This document shows positions 1 to 6,043 of a DNA stretch of 15,144 bases, piece by piece. A program made the position numbers and the translations under genes. The DNA lies in contig DQZA01000172.1 of assembly GCA_011042035.1 (NCBI GenBank), forward strand, positions 1 through 15,144, given 5' to 3'. Source of the stretch: Desulfobacteraceae bacterium. Its GTDB lineage: Bacteria; Desulfobacterota; DSM-4660; Desulfatiglandales; Desulfatiglandaceae. Position 1 is the first letter of the stretch. Each line of letters begins with the position of its first letter. The notes beneath the pieces were generated by a model that was not told the DNA's origin, made no database searches, and was given only the letters and a program-made list of their open reading frames with translations.

Positions 1-2
1 AA

Positions 3-1082
3 GGGGGTATCCAGATTACAGGTAGCCATAATCCTCCTGAATTTAATGGCTTCAAGGTATGCCTTGGCGAGGCAAGCATATATGGGCCCGAGATTCAAGA
101 AATTAGGAAAATAGCTGAATCCGGGGCCTTTGCAAAAGGAAAGGGTGAAATGGATCAGGCTGACGTGGTTACGCCCTACATTGACTATGTGAAAAAAACC
201 ATCCAGATTGGTGAATACAAGAGGAAGGTTGTGATTGATTCGGGCAATGGGGTCGGAGGGCCCGTTGCAAAGCCACTCTATGAAGGAATGGGCTTCGAGG
301 TTATATCTCTTTTCGGTGATCCAGATGGCAGGTTCCCAAACCACCACCCAGATCCTACTATCCCAGAAAATTTGAAAGCCCTCATTTCTAAAGTAAATGA
401 AACAGATGCAGATGTTGGCTTTGGCTTTGATGGAGATGCCGACCGCATTGGTGTTGTTGACAAGGAGGGGAGGATAATTTGGGGAGACCAGTTGATGATA
501 ATCTTTTCCCGTGACCTTCTCAAGAGGTATCCAGGTGCCAAGATCATAGGCGAGGTCAAATGCTCCCAGGTGCTCTATGATGACATAGAAAAGAACGGGG
601 GGCAGCCCATAATGTGGAAGACCGGTCACTCGCTGATAAAGGACAAGATGAAAGAGGAAGGAGCCCTGCTGGCAGGGGAGATGAGCGGCCATTTGTTCTT
701 TGCGGAAAGATATTTTGGTTACGACGATGCAATATATGCTGGGGCCAGGCTCCTGGAGATTCTGTCCAATACGGACAAGTCCGTGCGGGATTTACTGGAG
801 GGCGTCCCGGAGATGCTCAACACGCCCGAGATAAGGATAGATTGCCCTGAAGAGAGGAAGTTCCAGGTGGTTGCGGAACTTGCAGAGGAGTTTAAAAAAG
901 ACTACAAGGTCATTGATGTTGACGGAGCCAGGGTGTTATTTGGGGATGGATGGGGTCTCGTGAGGGCCTCCAATACACAGCCGGTGCTGGTGCTGCGGTT
1001 TGAGGCCCAGAGCGAGGAAAGGCTGGAAGAGATTAAGAGCCTTTTTATGGGAAAGCTAAAAGAGAAGGGTATAGCATTGTGA
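3..1082 (+). CDS. Phosphomannomutase/phosphoglucomutase, 5'-truncated by window edge
   Basis: Alpha-D-phosphohexomutase that interconverts the 1- and 6-phosphates of mannose or glucose, feeding nucleotide-sugar synthesis for LPS and exopolysaccharide; cytoplasmic. The reading frame is open from base 3, and the first visible residues contain the catalytic phosphoserine loop TGSHNPP (Ser codon at 24-26), so an ATG at 150 is not the true start. Further family landmarks follow in order: the metal-binding loop DGDADRIG (about 432-455), the sugar-binding loop GEMSGH (about 678-695), and the phosphate-binding loop RASNTQP with LRFEA near the C-terminus. About 359 codons are present; the family is usually 450-460 residues, so roughly the first 100 are outside the window. 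It converges with the NRDE gene, with only 6 bases between the stop codons. The loop sequences fit the AlgC/ManB type better than GlmM, but substrate preference cannot be read from the sequence. Confidence 0.95.
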   Translation, partial: GGIQITGSHNPPEFNGFKVCLGEASIYGPEIQEIRKIAESGAFAKGKGEMDQADVVTPYIDYVKKTIQIGEYKRKVVIDSGNGVGGPVAKPLYEGMGFEVISLFGDPDGRFPNHHPDPTIPENLKALISKVNETDADVGFGFDGDADRIGVVDKEGRIIWGDQLMIIFSRDLLKRYPGAKIIGEVKCSQVLYDDIEKNGGQPIMWKTGHSLIKDKMKEEGALLAGEMSGHLFFAERYFGYDDAIYAGARLLEILSNTDKSVRDLLEGVPEMLNTPEIRIDCPEERKFQVVAELAEEFKKDYKVIDVDGARVLFGDGWGLVRASNTQPVLVLRFEAQSEERLEEIKSLFMGKLKEKGIAL

Positions 1083-1088
1083 GTGATG

Positions 1089-1865
1089 CTAGGATCCTGA
1101 ATCAAGGGTGAACTGAAATTCCCGCACTGTTGGAGGGGGTGCCCCCGGATCATGGGTCTTTTCTACAAATCGGACATTTCCTCTGGTGTCCACAAATATC
1201 AAAGTGGACGATCGGGTCCCATATACCGGGCTGCTAATGAATATGGGGGAGAGAATTCTTTCCCATTCAAGACCCACCCCAGTATCAGGCAGCTCTGAGT
1301 CTTGAGGTTTTGTTTGATCCGAAAGAAGGTTGAAAAACGCTTCATCGGGAGGGAGCCCATCGCTGCTAAGAAGGTCTAATAGCATCTGTTTTGCCCTTAG
1401 CACCTTGGGCCATGGAGTGTCGAGCAGATGATTACTGAGCCCGAAAACACCCCTTTCCAAGGCTATTATTCCAGGGCCCTTATTTGAGTACCAGTATAGG
1501 TTTGTCATGTCCCCTACTATGATGTTGAATCCATTATATTGCCCTGCCTTGTTTTTCAGAGGTTCTAGAAAGTGGACGGGGCTGTCTTTTCCAAGGAGAA
1601 AATCCCTCACCAGCATGCCCCGTGACGGGGCTCGTGGCTTTTGGTTACGAGGATCACGATAATTTGTTATGGCAGCGAGCCGGCCAGATGTCGTAATGCC
1701 AAGCCATGTTCCTCCGCCTTTTAGGTCTTTGCCCGCAAGGAGCTCAGGGGCATCGTCCCAGAAATGAACGGGCGCAGTGGGCCTGTCGTAGTACTCATCG
1801 CGGTTGGCTACGAGTACCAACGGGTAAGTCGGGTGAAATTTGTAGGCCACAACTAAAAGGCACAT
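1089..1865 (-). CDS. NRDE family protein (TANGO2/DUF833-like)
   Basis: A 258-residue protein of the NRDE family, named after the conserved Asn-Arg-Asp-Glu motif, seen here at residues 21-24. The start MCLL places a Cys directly after the initiator Met, the position of an N-terminal nucleophile in Ntn-hydrolase folds. GGTWLG (51-56), ITNYRDP (66-72) and LSNH (143-146) are further family signatures. Eukaryotic TANGO2 and some bacterial relatives have been linked to haem trafficking; the biochemical role of this one is not established. A GGAG lies 7 bases upstream of the ATG on the minus strand, supporting the start. There is no signal peptide or membrane segment, so it is probably cytoplasmic. 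It is transcribed alone and faces the preceding mutase gene tail to tail. No clear promoter was found upstream. Confidence 0.9.
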   Translation of the reverse strand: MCLLVVAYKFHPTYPLVLVANRDEYYDRPTAPVHFWDDAPELLAGKDLKGGGTWLGITTSGRLAAITNYRDPRNQKPRAPSRGMLVRDFLLGKDSPVHFLEPLKNKAGQYNGFNIIVGDMTNLYWYSNKGPGIIALERGVFGLSNHLLDTPWPKVLRAKQMLLDLLSSDGLPPDEAFFNLLSDQTKPQDSELPDTGVGLEWERILSPIFISSPVYGTRSSTLIFVDTRGNVRFVEKTHDPGAPPPTVREFQFTLDSGS

Positions 1866-1977
1866 GGATTCACTCCCATTTCATGTTTAAGTTTACGACT
1901 TTCTACCAAATTTGCAATGCAAGATTGTGGGTGCCATTCAAATTGAGCTAGCGACCCAGTAATAAAAGCTAAGGAGT

Positions 1978-2105
1978 GATATCAAGGGATCATGTTATCT
2001 TGATATTGTGAACAAGATATAGACAATAACATAGAAATCAATAATATCATAAAAATGAGGATATTGATAAAAGAGTTGCTTGACATCAAATAATCAATAT
2101 GATAT
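1978..2105. promoter_or_regulatory. AT-rich promoter/operator region with repeated ATCAATAT-type half-sites
   Basis: Iterated, mutually inverted words fill this stretch: GATATCAAG (1978-1986), CTTGATATT (1999-2007), CAAGATAT (2013-2020), ATCAATAATATC (2037-2048), GATATTGAT (2060-2068) and ATCAATATGATAT (2093-2105). Two nested inverted repeats are also present: ATGTTAT (1992-1998) with ATAACAT (2026-2032), and TATCTTG (1996-2002) with CAAGATA (2013-2019). A sigma70-like -35 TTGACA (2080-2085) is followed 17 bases later by TATGAA (2103-2108). The arrangement suggests cooperative binding of a regulator, plausibly the ribbon-helix-helix-like protein encoded just downstream acting on itself. The protein-site link is an inference from position. 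Confidence 0.5.
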
Positions 2106-2116
2106 GAATTCAACCC

Positions 2117-2347
2117 ATGAAAAAGAAGATGCTTTCCACACAGGTTAGGAACGATCTCCTCAAGGAGTTCAAGAAGCTTGCCATTGATCTGGAGCGGCCA
2201 ATCAACGATGTATTGGAGGAGGCCATGCTGGATCTTCTGGATAAGTATGGGGTCGAGTTTCATCCAGCGGGCACGGAAGGGCAGTCTCCGGAGCACGCTA
2301 TCCCGAGGAATGGGCAAAAGGGCAAGAGAAAAGCTGCGCTGAGGTAG
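2117..2347 (+). CDS. Small ribbon-helix-helix-like DNA-binding protein (putative)
   Basis: A 76-residue basic protein. Residues 1-45 have the layout of a CopG/MetJ-type ribbon-helix-helix: a short strand (MLSTQVRNDL), helix A (LLKEFKKLAIDLE), a turn with Pro, and helix B (INDVLEEAMLDLLDKY). The tail from about residue 50 is polar and Lys/Arg-rich, probably disordered. Such proteins are usually dimeric repressors, often antitoxins, but no toxin gene is adjacent. A second in-frame ATG at 2129 lies behind an A/G-rich AAAGAAG and could be the real start; at 2117 there is no Shine-Dalgarno. It sits 45 bases before the TPR gene on the same strand, so the two may be cotranscribed. The repeat-rich promoter upstream suits autoregulation. 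The fold assignment is by pattern only. Confidence 0.65.
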   Translation: MKKKMLSTQVRNDLLKEFKKLAIDLERPINDVLEEAMLDLLDKYGVEFHPAGTEGQSPEHAIPRNGQKGKRKAALR

Positions 2348-2392
2348 TGTTGGGCAGTTTAATGGATTCAAAGTTGAAAGAGATTAATCTTG

Positions 2393-3820
2393 ATGCCAGA
2401 TATGACGAGTAGCCAGGAAACGACATTCGGTCCGAATGGGGATTATCACAGGATCCTGGCAAACGTAGCTCTGTATTTCATGGCAGGGGGTTCATCGCTT
2501 GCGGGCACGTTCACCTTTCAAAAGGAACATAGGACAAGAGAGATGGGCCTCGGAGGAATTGAGGCATATAGGGCCGCTGCGCTTTCTAACGTTGACAAGC
2601 TAGCCCTCGATGAACTTGCCCATTTTATCAGGCTGGAGACACCTACCGGCTCAGCTAATCTAAGCGACAGCGAATTGCTTAGCGTGGCAAAGGAACTCAT
2701 TGCAAGAGAGATTGTTGAAGAGAAGCTCGATGGTAAGACCTATTACTTGAAGGCCCGCCTGGTTGCAGATCCCCAGGAAATTTCGCAGGCCATTAACATT
2801 GTCCAGGAGATTGACAACAAGATAGAGGAATTGAATAAGGCAAAATCACAAGCTGAAGAGGCCCTGCGAGAGGTACAAAGGTTAGAGCAGGAGGTAAAGC
2901 TGGCAAAGATAAAGGCTGAACTGGGGAGAGGAGCCGAGCAACAAGGGCCGATTGAAGACGAACAATTAGAGGAACAATTCAAAAAGGCAAAGGAACTCCT
3001 CACATCGGGGGACTATGAAGGGGCGATAGAGATATATACTTCCCTGTTGGAGAAGAATAAGAGAGAATTTGAGGCCCTTGTGTATCGGGGAGCCGCATAT
3101 TTTCACCTCATGCAGTATGAACAAGCATTGCAGGATTTTTCAAGGGCCGCGGAGCTAGATCCGTTCAGTCCTCTTCCGTACCATAACAGGGCGAGCTGCA
3201 AGGTCAAGATTGGCAGGGCTGAGGACGCCATTGAGGACTATACCCGGTCGATCGAATTGGAAGAGAATTATTCTGATGCTTACAGGAACAGGGGTATCAC
3301 CTATTTGAAATACCTTGGAAGATACCAATTGGCGCTTGATGATTTCCAGAAGCTCGTTGATCTGCGCGCAAATGATAGCAGTGCCTACTTCCTAAGGGGA
3401 ACGGCTTACGGGAAATTGGGACGTTTCGAAGAGGCTATTGAAGACTATGTAAGTGCCCTAGAGAGCTTGAAGAATGATCCGTGGCTGCATTATAATGCCG
3501 CAAACTGCCTGTTGAGAATGTGCAGGTACTCCGAAGCCATAGACAGTTATTCGAAGGCCATTGAACTGCGATCTGATGTAGCCTTGTTTTATCACAATCG
3601 CGGCCTAGCCTATGCCAGAGAAGGCTTTCTGGAGGAGGCACTCGAGGATTACAATAGGGCCCTAGCCCTTGGACCTGAGGATGGGAAATCTCTGGTTATT
3701 AGGGGGTTCTTGCTATGGAAGCGCGGAGACAAGGAAGCGGCGAAGCGGGATTGGGAAAGGGCTGGGGAGCTGGGCGAAACGAAAGGAATTGAATTTCTTA
3801 ACCGTTTAAATAGCGGGTAA
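2393..3820 (+). CDS. Tetratricopeptide repeat protein with N-terminal FlgT/LPP20-like region and coiled coil
   Basis: A protein of 475 residues from the ATG at 2393; a TTG at 2390 is the alternative, and GAAAGAGA at 2376-2383 can serve either. Three parts are visible. Residues about 55-130 (AYRAAALSNVDKLALDELAH, then KTYYLKARLVADP) resemble the N-terminal domains of FlgT/LPP20-type surface proteins, though this match is weak. Residues about 132-182 are a charged coiled coil rich in E, K and A. From about 193 to 464 run eight consecutive 34-residue TPR units (for example EALVYRGAAYFHLMQYEQAL), a scaffold for protein-protein contacts. A moderately hydrophobic segment at about 21-42 could be a poor signal or anchor sequence; it lacks a basic n-region, so export is uncertain. 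The partner is unknown. A terminator follows directly. Confidence 0.85.
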   Translation: MPDMTSSQETTFGPNGDYHRILANVALYFMAGGSSLAGTFTFQKEHRTREMGLGGIEAYRAAALSNVDKLALDELAHFIRLETPTGSANLSDSELLSVAKELIAREIVEEKLDGKTYYLKARLVADPQEISQAINIVQEIDNKIEELNKAKSQAEEALREVQRLEQEVKLAKIKAELGRGAEQQGPIEDEQLEEQFKKAKELLTSGDYEGAIEIYTSLLEKNKREFEALVYRGAAYFHLMQYEQALQDFSRAAELDPFSPLPYHNRASCKVKIGRAEDAIEDYTRSIELEENYSDAYRNRGITYLKYLGRYQLALDDFQKLVDLRANDSSAYFLRGTAYGKLGRFEEAIEDYVSALESLKNDPWLHYNAANCLLRMCRYSEAIDSYSKAIELRSDVALFYHNRGLAYAREGFLEEALEDYNRALALGPEDGKSLVIRGFLLWKRGDKEAAKRDWERAGELGETKGIEFLNRLNSG

Positions 3821-3848
3821 TTGATAATTGCCCTATGGAGGTATGGCC

Positions 3849-3879
3849 CCGCATTCCGAATAGGATGCGGATTTTTTTT
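3849..3879 (+). terminator. Rho-independent terminator after the TPR gene
   Basis: A GC-rich stem, CCGCAT(T)CC paired with GGATGCGG around a short GAATA-type loop, is followed by an uninterrupted run of eight T residues (3872-3879). It lies 28 bases after the TPR stop codon and is oriented to end the rightward transcript, separating it from the molybdopterin-binding gene. Confidence 0.85.
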
Positions 3880-3925
3880 GACAAGGCGGCTTTACTCTGG
3901 TATTCAATATTCTAAAATAGAATAT
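3878..3925 (+). promoter_or_regulatory. Promoter-proximal palindrome upstream of the molybdopterin-binding gene
   Basis: A consensus TTGACA (3878-3883) overlaps the end of the terminator T-run, but the hexamer 17 bases downstream (TATTCA) is a poor -10. Just beyond it is a perfect 8-bp palindrome, ATATTCTA-AAA-TAGAATAT (3907-3925), placed where a repressor or activator would control the gene starting at 3954. The palindrome is certain; the promoter assignment is tentative. Confidence 0.45.
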
Positions 3926-3953
3926 ATCAAAGTAGAAAATCGGGTGATCTATA

Positions 3954-5018
3954 ATGGCGAGGGAAGCTGCTGCAAAGAATAAGTTTTCATCAATGGCTGA
4001 AATTATCCCCGTTGAAGAGGCGGTCGGGAAGGTGCTTGCTCATGACATTACGGAGATAAGGCCGGGCCAATACAAGGGGCCTGCCTTCAAAAAAGGGCAT
4101 ATTGTTAGGGAAGAAGAGCTCGAACACCTCAGGCGCTTGGGTAAAGAGCATCTCTTTGTGCTCCATATTTCCGAAGGTGAGTATCATGAAGACGATGCTG
4201 CATTGATGATGGCAGACGCCCTGTGCGGGAGGAACGTTGAGCATGACGGAAATCCGGCAGAAGGAAAGATAGCCTTGAAGGCCTCGGTTACGGGTTTATT
4301 AAAGATCAATGTTGAGGCCCTGATAGAGTTTAACATGGTCCCGGATGTCATGTGCTCGGCCAGGCATAACAATGACGTGGTACGCAAGGGGGACATCGTC
4401 GCGGGTACGCGGGCGATTCCCTTGGTGATACGAGAAGAATTTGTTAACGAGGCAGTAGCGGTGGGAAAGAAAGCTGGAGGGATCTTTTCGGTCAAGGAAT
4501 TCTCAAGGATGAAGGCGGGTGCTGTTATTACGGGCAACGAAGTGTTTTATGGCCGGATAAACGACAAGTTTGCTCCAATTCTCAGAAAAAAGCTGGCAGG
4601 CTTTGATTGCCGGCTGGAAGAAATCTCGTTTTGTCCCGATGACAAAGACATTATCAGGAATACCATACTGGGTTACATTGAAAAGGGTATTCAACTTGTG
4701 CTTGTGGCAGGCGGAATGAGTGTGGACCCGGATGACGTGAGCCGTGTTGCAATAAATGATGCGGGTGCCACCGATCTGGCCTATGGAAGCCCGGTACTCC
4801 CCGGGGCCATGTTCCTTTATGCGCAGGTCAAAGGTGTACCCGTGATGGGTCTGCCAGCTTGCGTTCTTTACTACAAGGCTACAGTGTTTGACCTCATGTT
4901 ACCACGTGTGCTAGCTGGGGAAAGGATAACCAGGAGGGATTTGGCAGAAATGGCCCATGGAGGCATGTGTCTTAATTGTGAGAAATGCCACTATCCGGTC
5001 TGTCCGTTTGGAAAATAA
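3954..5018 (+). CDS. Molybdopterin-binding (MoeA/MoaB-like, MoCF domain) protein with C-terminal Cys motif
   Basis: A 354-residue cytoplasmic protein. It begins with the MoeA-like sequence IIPVEEAVGKVLAHDIT (about 17-33). Residues 188-320 form a MoCF_biosynth domain, with TGNEVFYGRINDKFAP (193-208), GGMSVDPDDVSR (253-264) and the turn GLPAC (299-303). MoCF domains bind molybdopterin or its adenylylated form. It is shorter than MoeA (about 400 residues) and lacks a clear MoeA domain IV. It ends instead in CLNCEKCHYPVCPFGK (339-354), four Cys spaced C-x2-C-x2-C-x4-C that could hold a metal or Fe-S cluster. I recognise this as a lineage-specific molybdopterin-binding protein of anaerobes; whether it acts in synthesis, insertion or regulation is not known. 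GGTGAT 6 bases upstream supports the ATG at 3954. It is preceded by a terminator and an operator-like palindrome, so it is probably its own transcription unit. Confidence 0.85.
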   Translation: MAREAAAKNKFSSMAEIIPVEEAVGKVLAHDITEIRPGQYKGPAFKKGHIVREEELEHLRRLGKEHLFVLHISEGEYHEDDAALMMADALCGRNVEHDGNPAEGKIALKASVTGLLKINVEALIEFNMVPDVMCSARHNNDVVRKGDIVAGTRAIPLVIREEFVNEAVAVGKKAGGIFSVKEFSRMKAGAVITGNEVFYGRINDKFAPILRKKLAGFDCRLEEISFCPDDKDIIRNTILGYIEKGIQLVLVAGGMSVDPDDVSRVAINDAGATDLAYGSPVLPGAMFLYAQVKGVPVMGLPACVLYYKATVFDLMLPRVLAGERITRRDLAEMAHGGMCLNCEKCHYPVCPFGK

Positions 5019-5031
5019 GGCAAGGGGTAGA

Positions 5032-5083
5032 GATGCCAAACGCCAAGATCCAAATGTCGAATGAATGACAAATTGCAAATTGG
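5032..5083. repeat. Degenerate heptad-repeat tract (short)
   Basis: The sequence parses into 7-base words that drift along the tract: GATGCCA, AACGCCA, AGATCCA, AATGTCG, then (after a 10-base word) AAATTGC, AAATTGG. It starts 13 bases after the molybdopterin-binding gene stop. The stretch between it and the next tract (5084-5239) holds no gene or RNA that I recognise. Confidence 0.6.
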
Positions 5084-5239
5084 AGAAGGATGGCTTATCA
5101 GGGGGAGTCCGCGCTTGTTTAATGAGTGGAGCCTCCTCAATGCCGTGTTGACGAGAGTTTGACATCAGGGCATCGAAAATTAACCTCACATTTGATATTT
5201 TGCTTCGGTGAACGGGGCACATACAAAGAATTAATTATT

Positions 5240-5267
5240 CTGACTACTGACTACTAATTTCTGACTC
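5240..5267. repeat. Four-unit heptad repeat before the PadR gene
   Basis: Exactly four 7-base units occur in register: CTGACTA, CTGACTA, CTAATTT, CTGACTC. The tract ends 11 bases before the PadR-family start codon, so it occupies the place where a Shine-Dalgarno and leader would normally lie. Confidence 0.7.
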
Positions 5268-5278
5268 CTTTGGAAAAA

Positions 5279-5806
5279 ATGAAAACCCGTCCAGCCACAG
5301 AATACGTCCTATTAGGCTCATTGTTCCAAGGACCCAAGCATGGGTATGAAATAATGAACTTCTTGGAAGAATCCCTTGGACATAACTGGTATGTGGGTAC
5401 AAGCCAGTTGTACACAGTATTAAAGCGGCTGGAAAAAATGGGGCTGGTGAGAGGCTCGGTAAAGCACCAGGAGACCAGGCCTTCCAAACGAATTTTTTCC
5501 CTAACACCAAAAGGAAGAGAGATATTTGAGCAATGGACAAAGCTGCCTTCTGATCATGTGAGGGACATGCGTATAGAGTTCCTTGCCAAGTTATATTTCA
5601 TAAAGAATTATAGGATGCAATGGGGACGTAGCTTGGTGGAGAAACAGGCAGAGTTACTGCAACAAAGACAGTCCTCTCTGACAGCACAGAAGAAAAAGGA
5701 AAGGGATCCGTATTTACGCCTAATTTGCACTTTTAAACTTCATACTATCAAAGCTTGGCTCACTTGGCTCAAGAAAGAAGCACAACACTTTGTGGAAGGA
5801 CCTTAA
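5279..5806 (+). CDS. PadR family transcriptional regulator
   Basis: A 175-residue regulator. Residues 6-80 form the PadR winged helix: TEYVLLGSLFQGPKHGYEI, the recognition region TSQLYTVLKRLEKMGLV, and the wing ending in RIFSLTPKGREIF. The remaining 90 residues are helical and probably form the dimerisation domain typical of the longer PadR subgroup (PadR/Vir). Such proteins commonly repress detoxification, efflux or metabolic genes in response to small molecules; the ligand here is unknown. The ATG at 5279 matches the usual family start just before the TEY motif; a TTG at 5270 is in frame. Upstream there is only GGA and a heptad repeat, so translation signals are weak. It converges with the TusA-like selenoprotein gene, with 3 bases between the stops. 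Confidence 0.9.
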   Translation: MKTRPATEYVLLGSLFQGPKHGYEIMNFLEESLGHNWYVGTSQLYTVLKRLEKMGLVRGSVKHQETRPSKRIFSLTPKGREIFEQWTKLPSDHVRDMRIEFLAKLYFIKNYRMQWGRSLVEKQAELLQQRQSSLTAQKKKERDPYLRLICTFKLHTIKAWLTWLKKEAQHFVEGP

Positions 5807-5809
5807 AGC

Positions 5810-6034
5810 TTATGTCTTTCTAACTCTTAACTTTACAGCCCCGGGCAGATTTTCGTGTCCTACAATTTTGCCATCATTGTGCTTGACTACTTTCTTTATT
5901 TTTTCCAGTTTCTCAGTCTCAATGATAAATTCGATATCTTCGCCCCGAGGCATTATTCTTAGACATAGACCTACGTCCAAATACGCTTTTCAGCAATCAC
6001 CTCTGTAATCTATGACTTCCTTTTTCTCTTCCAT
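5810..6034 (-). CDS. TusA-like small selenoprotein (candidate; in-frame TGA at 5990-5992 read as Sec)
   Basis: On the minus strand an ATG at 6034 opens a frame that runs 74 residues to a TAA at 5810, interrupted only by one TGA at codon 15. Before the TGA the protein reads MEEKKEVIDYRGDC; after it, KAYLDVGLCLRIMPRGEDI and on to LRVRKT. Length and layout match TusA/SirA sulfur-carrier proteins (about 75-85 residues): strand, D-x-R-G-x-x-C, helix ending in M-x-x-G-E, strand, helix, strand. The TGA falls on the persulfide-forming Cys of the R-G-x-x-C motif, so Sec would replace it; the usual CPxP prolines are absent. The neighbouring residue is Cys14, and Cys24 follows in the helix. An AGGA 7 bases before the ATG overlaps the stop of the upstream LysR gene, indicating translation as the second gene of an operon. 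A hairpin starting 5 bases after the TGA fits a bacterial SECIS. The alternative is a pseudogene; intact coding on both sides, the functional position of the TGA and the hairpin argue against it. Confidence 0.75.
5963..5984 (-). promoter_or_regulatory. Candidate bacterial SECIS hairpin
   Basis: Read on the minus strand from 5984: GUAU pairs with AUGU (5966-5963, including two G-U pairs), then a UU bulge, then GGAC (5978-5975) pairs with GUCU (5970-5967) around the loop GUAG. The loop begins 15 bases after the TGA. A short upper stem, bulged U on the 5' side and a loop opening with GU match what I recall of the E. coli fdhF SECIS bound by SelB. The hairpin is visible in the sequence; the function is inferred. 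Confidence 0.6.
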
Positions 6035-6043
6035 CTCTCAATC

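Noticed and set aside
150..152. ATG 150 as start of the mutase
   Set aside because: The frame is open upstream and includes the catalytic TGSHNPP loop, so the gene begins before the window.
4911..5222. Minus-strand 103-codon frame over the end of the molybdopterin-binding gene and the following spacer
   Set aside because: It overlaps a well-supported gene and a heptad tract; there is no domain or Shine-Dalgarno.
5084..5239. Riboswitch or small RNA between the molybdopterin-binding and PadR genes
   Set aside because: No recognisable conserved core, no stable GC-rich fold with a T-run, and no known motif could be picked out.
5790..6008. Plus-strand 72-codon frame
   Set aside because: It is antisense to the TusA-like gene, overlaps the PadR end, and has a low-complexity Ser/Phe/Thr-rich translation with no ribosome binding site.
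5810..6034. Reading the TGA-containing TusA-like gene as a pseudogene
   Set aside because: Only one interruption exists, it falls on the catalytic Cys position, both flanks are intact, a Shine-Dalgarno is present and a SECIS-like hairpin follows. It remains the main alternative.
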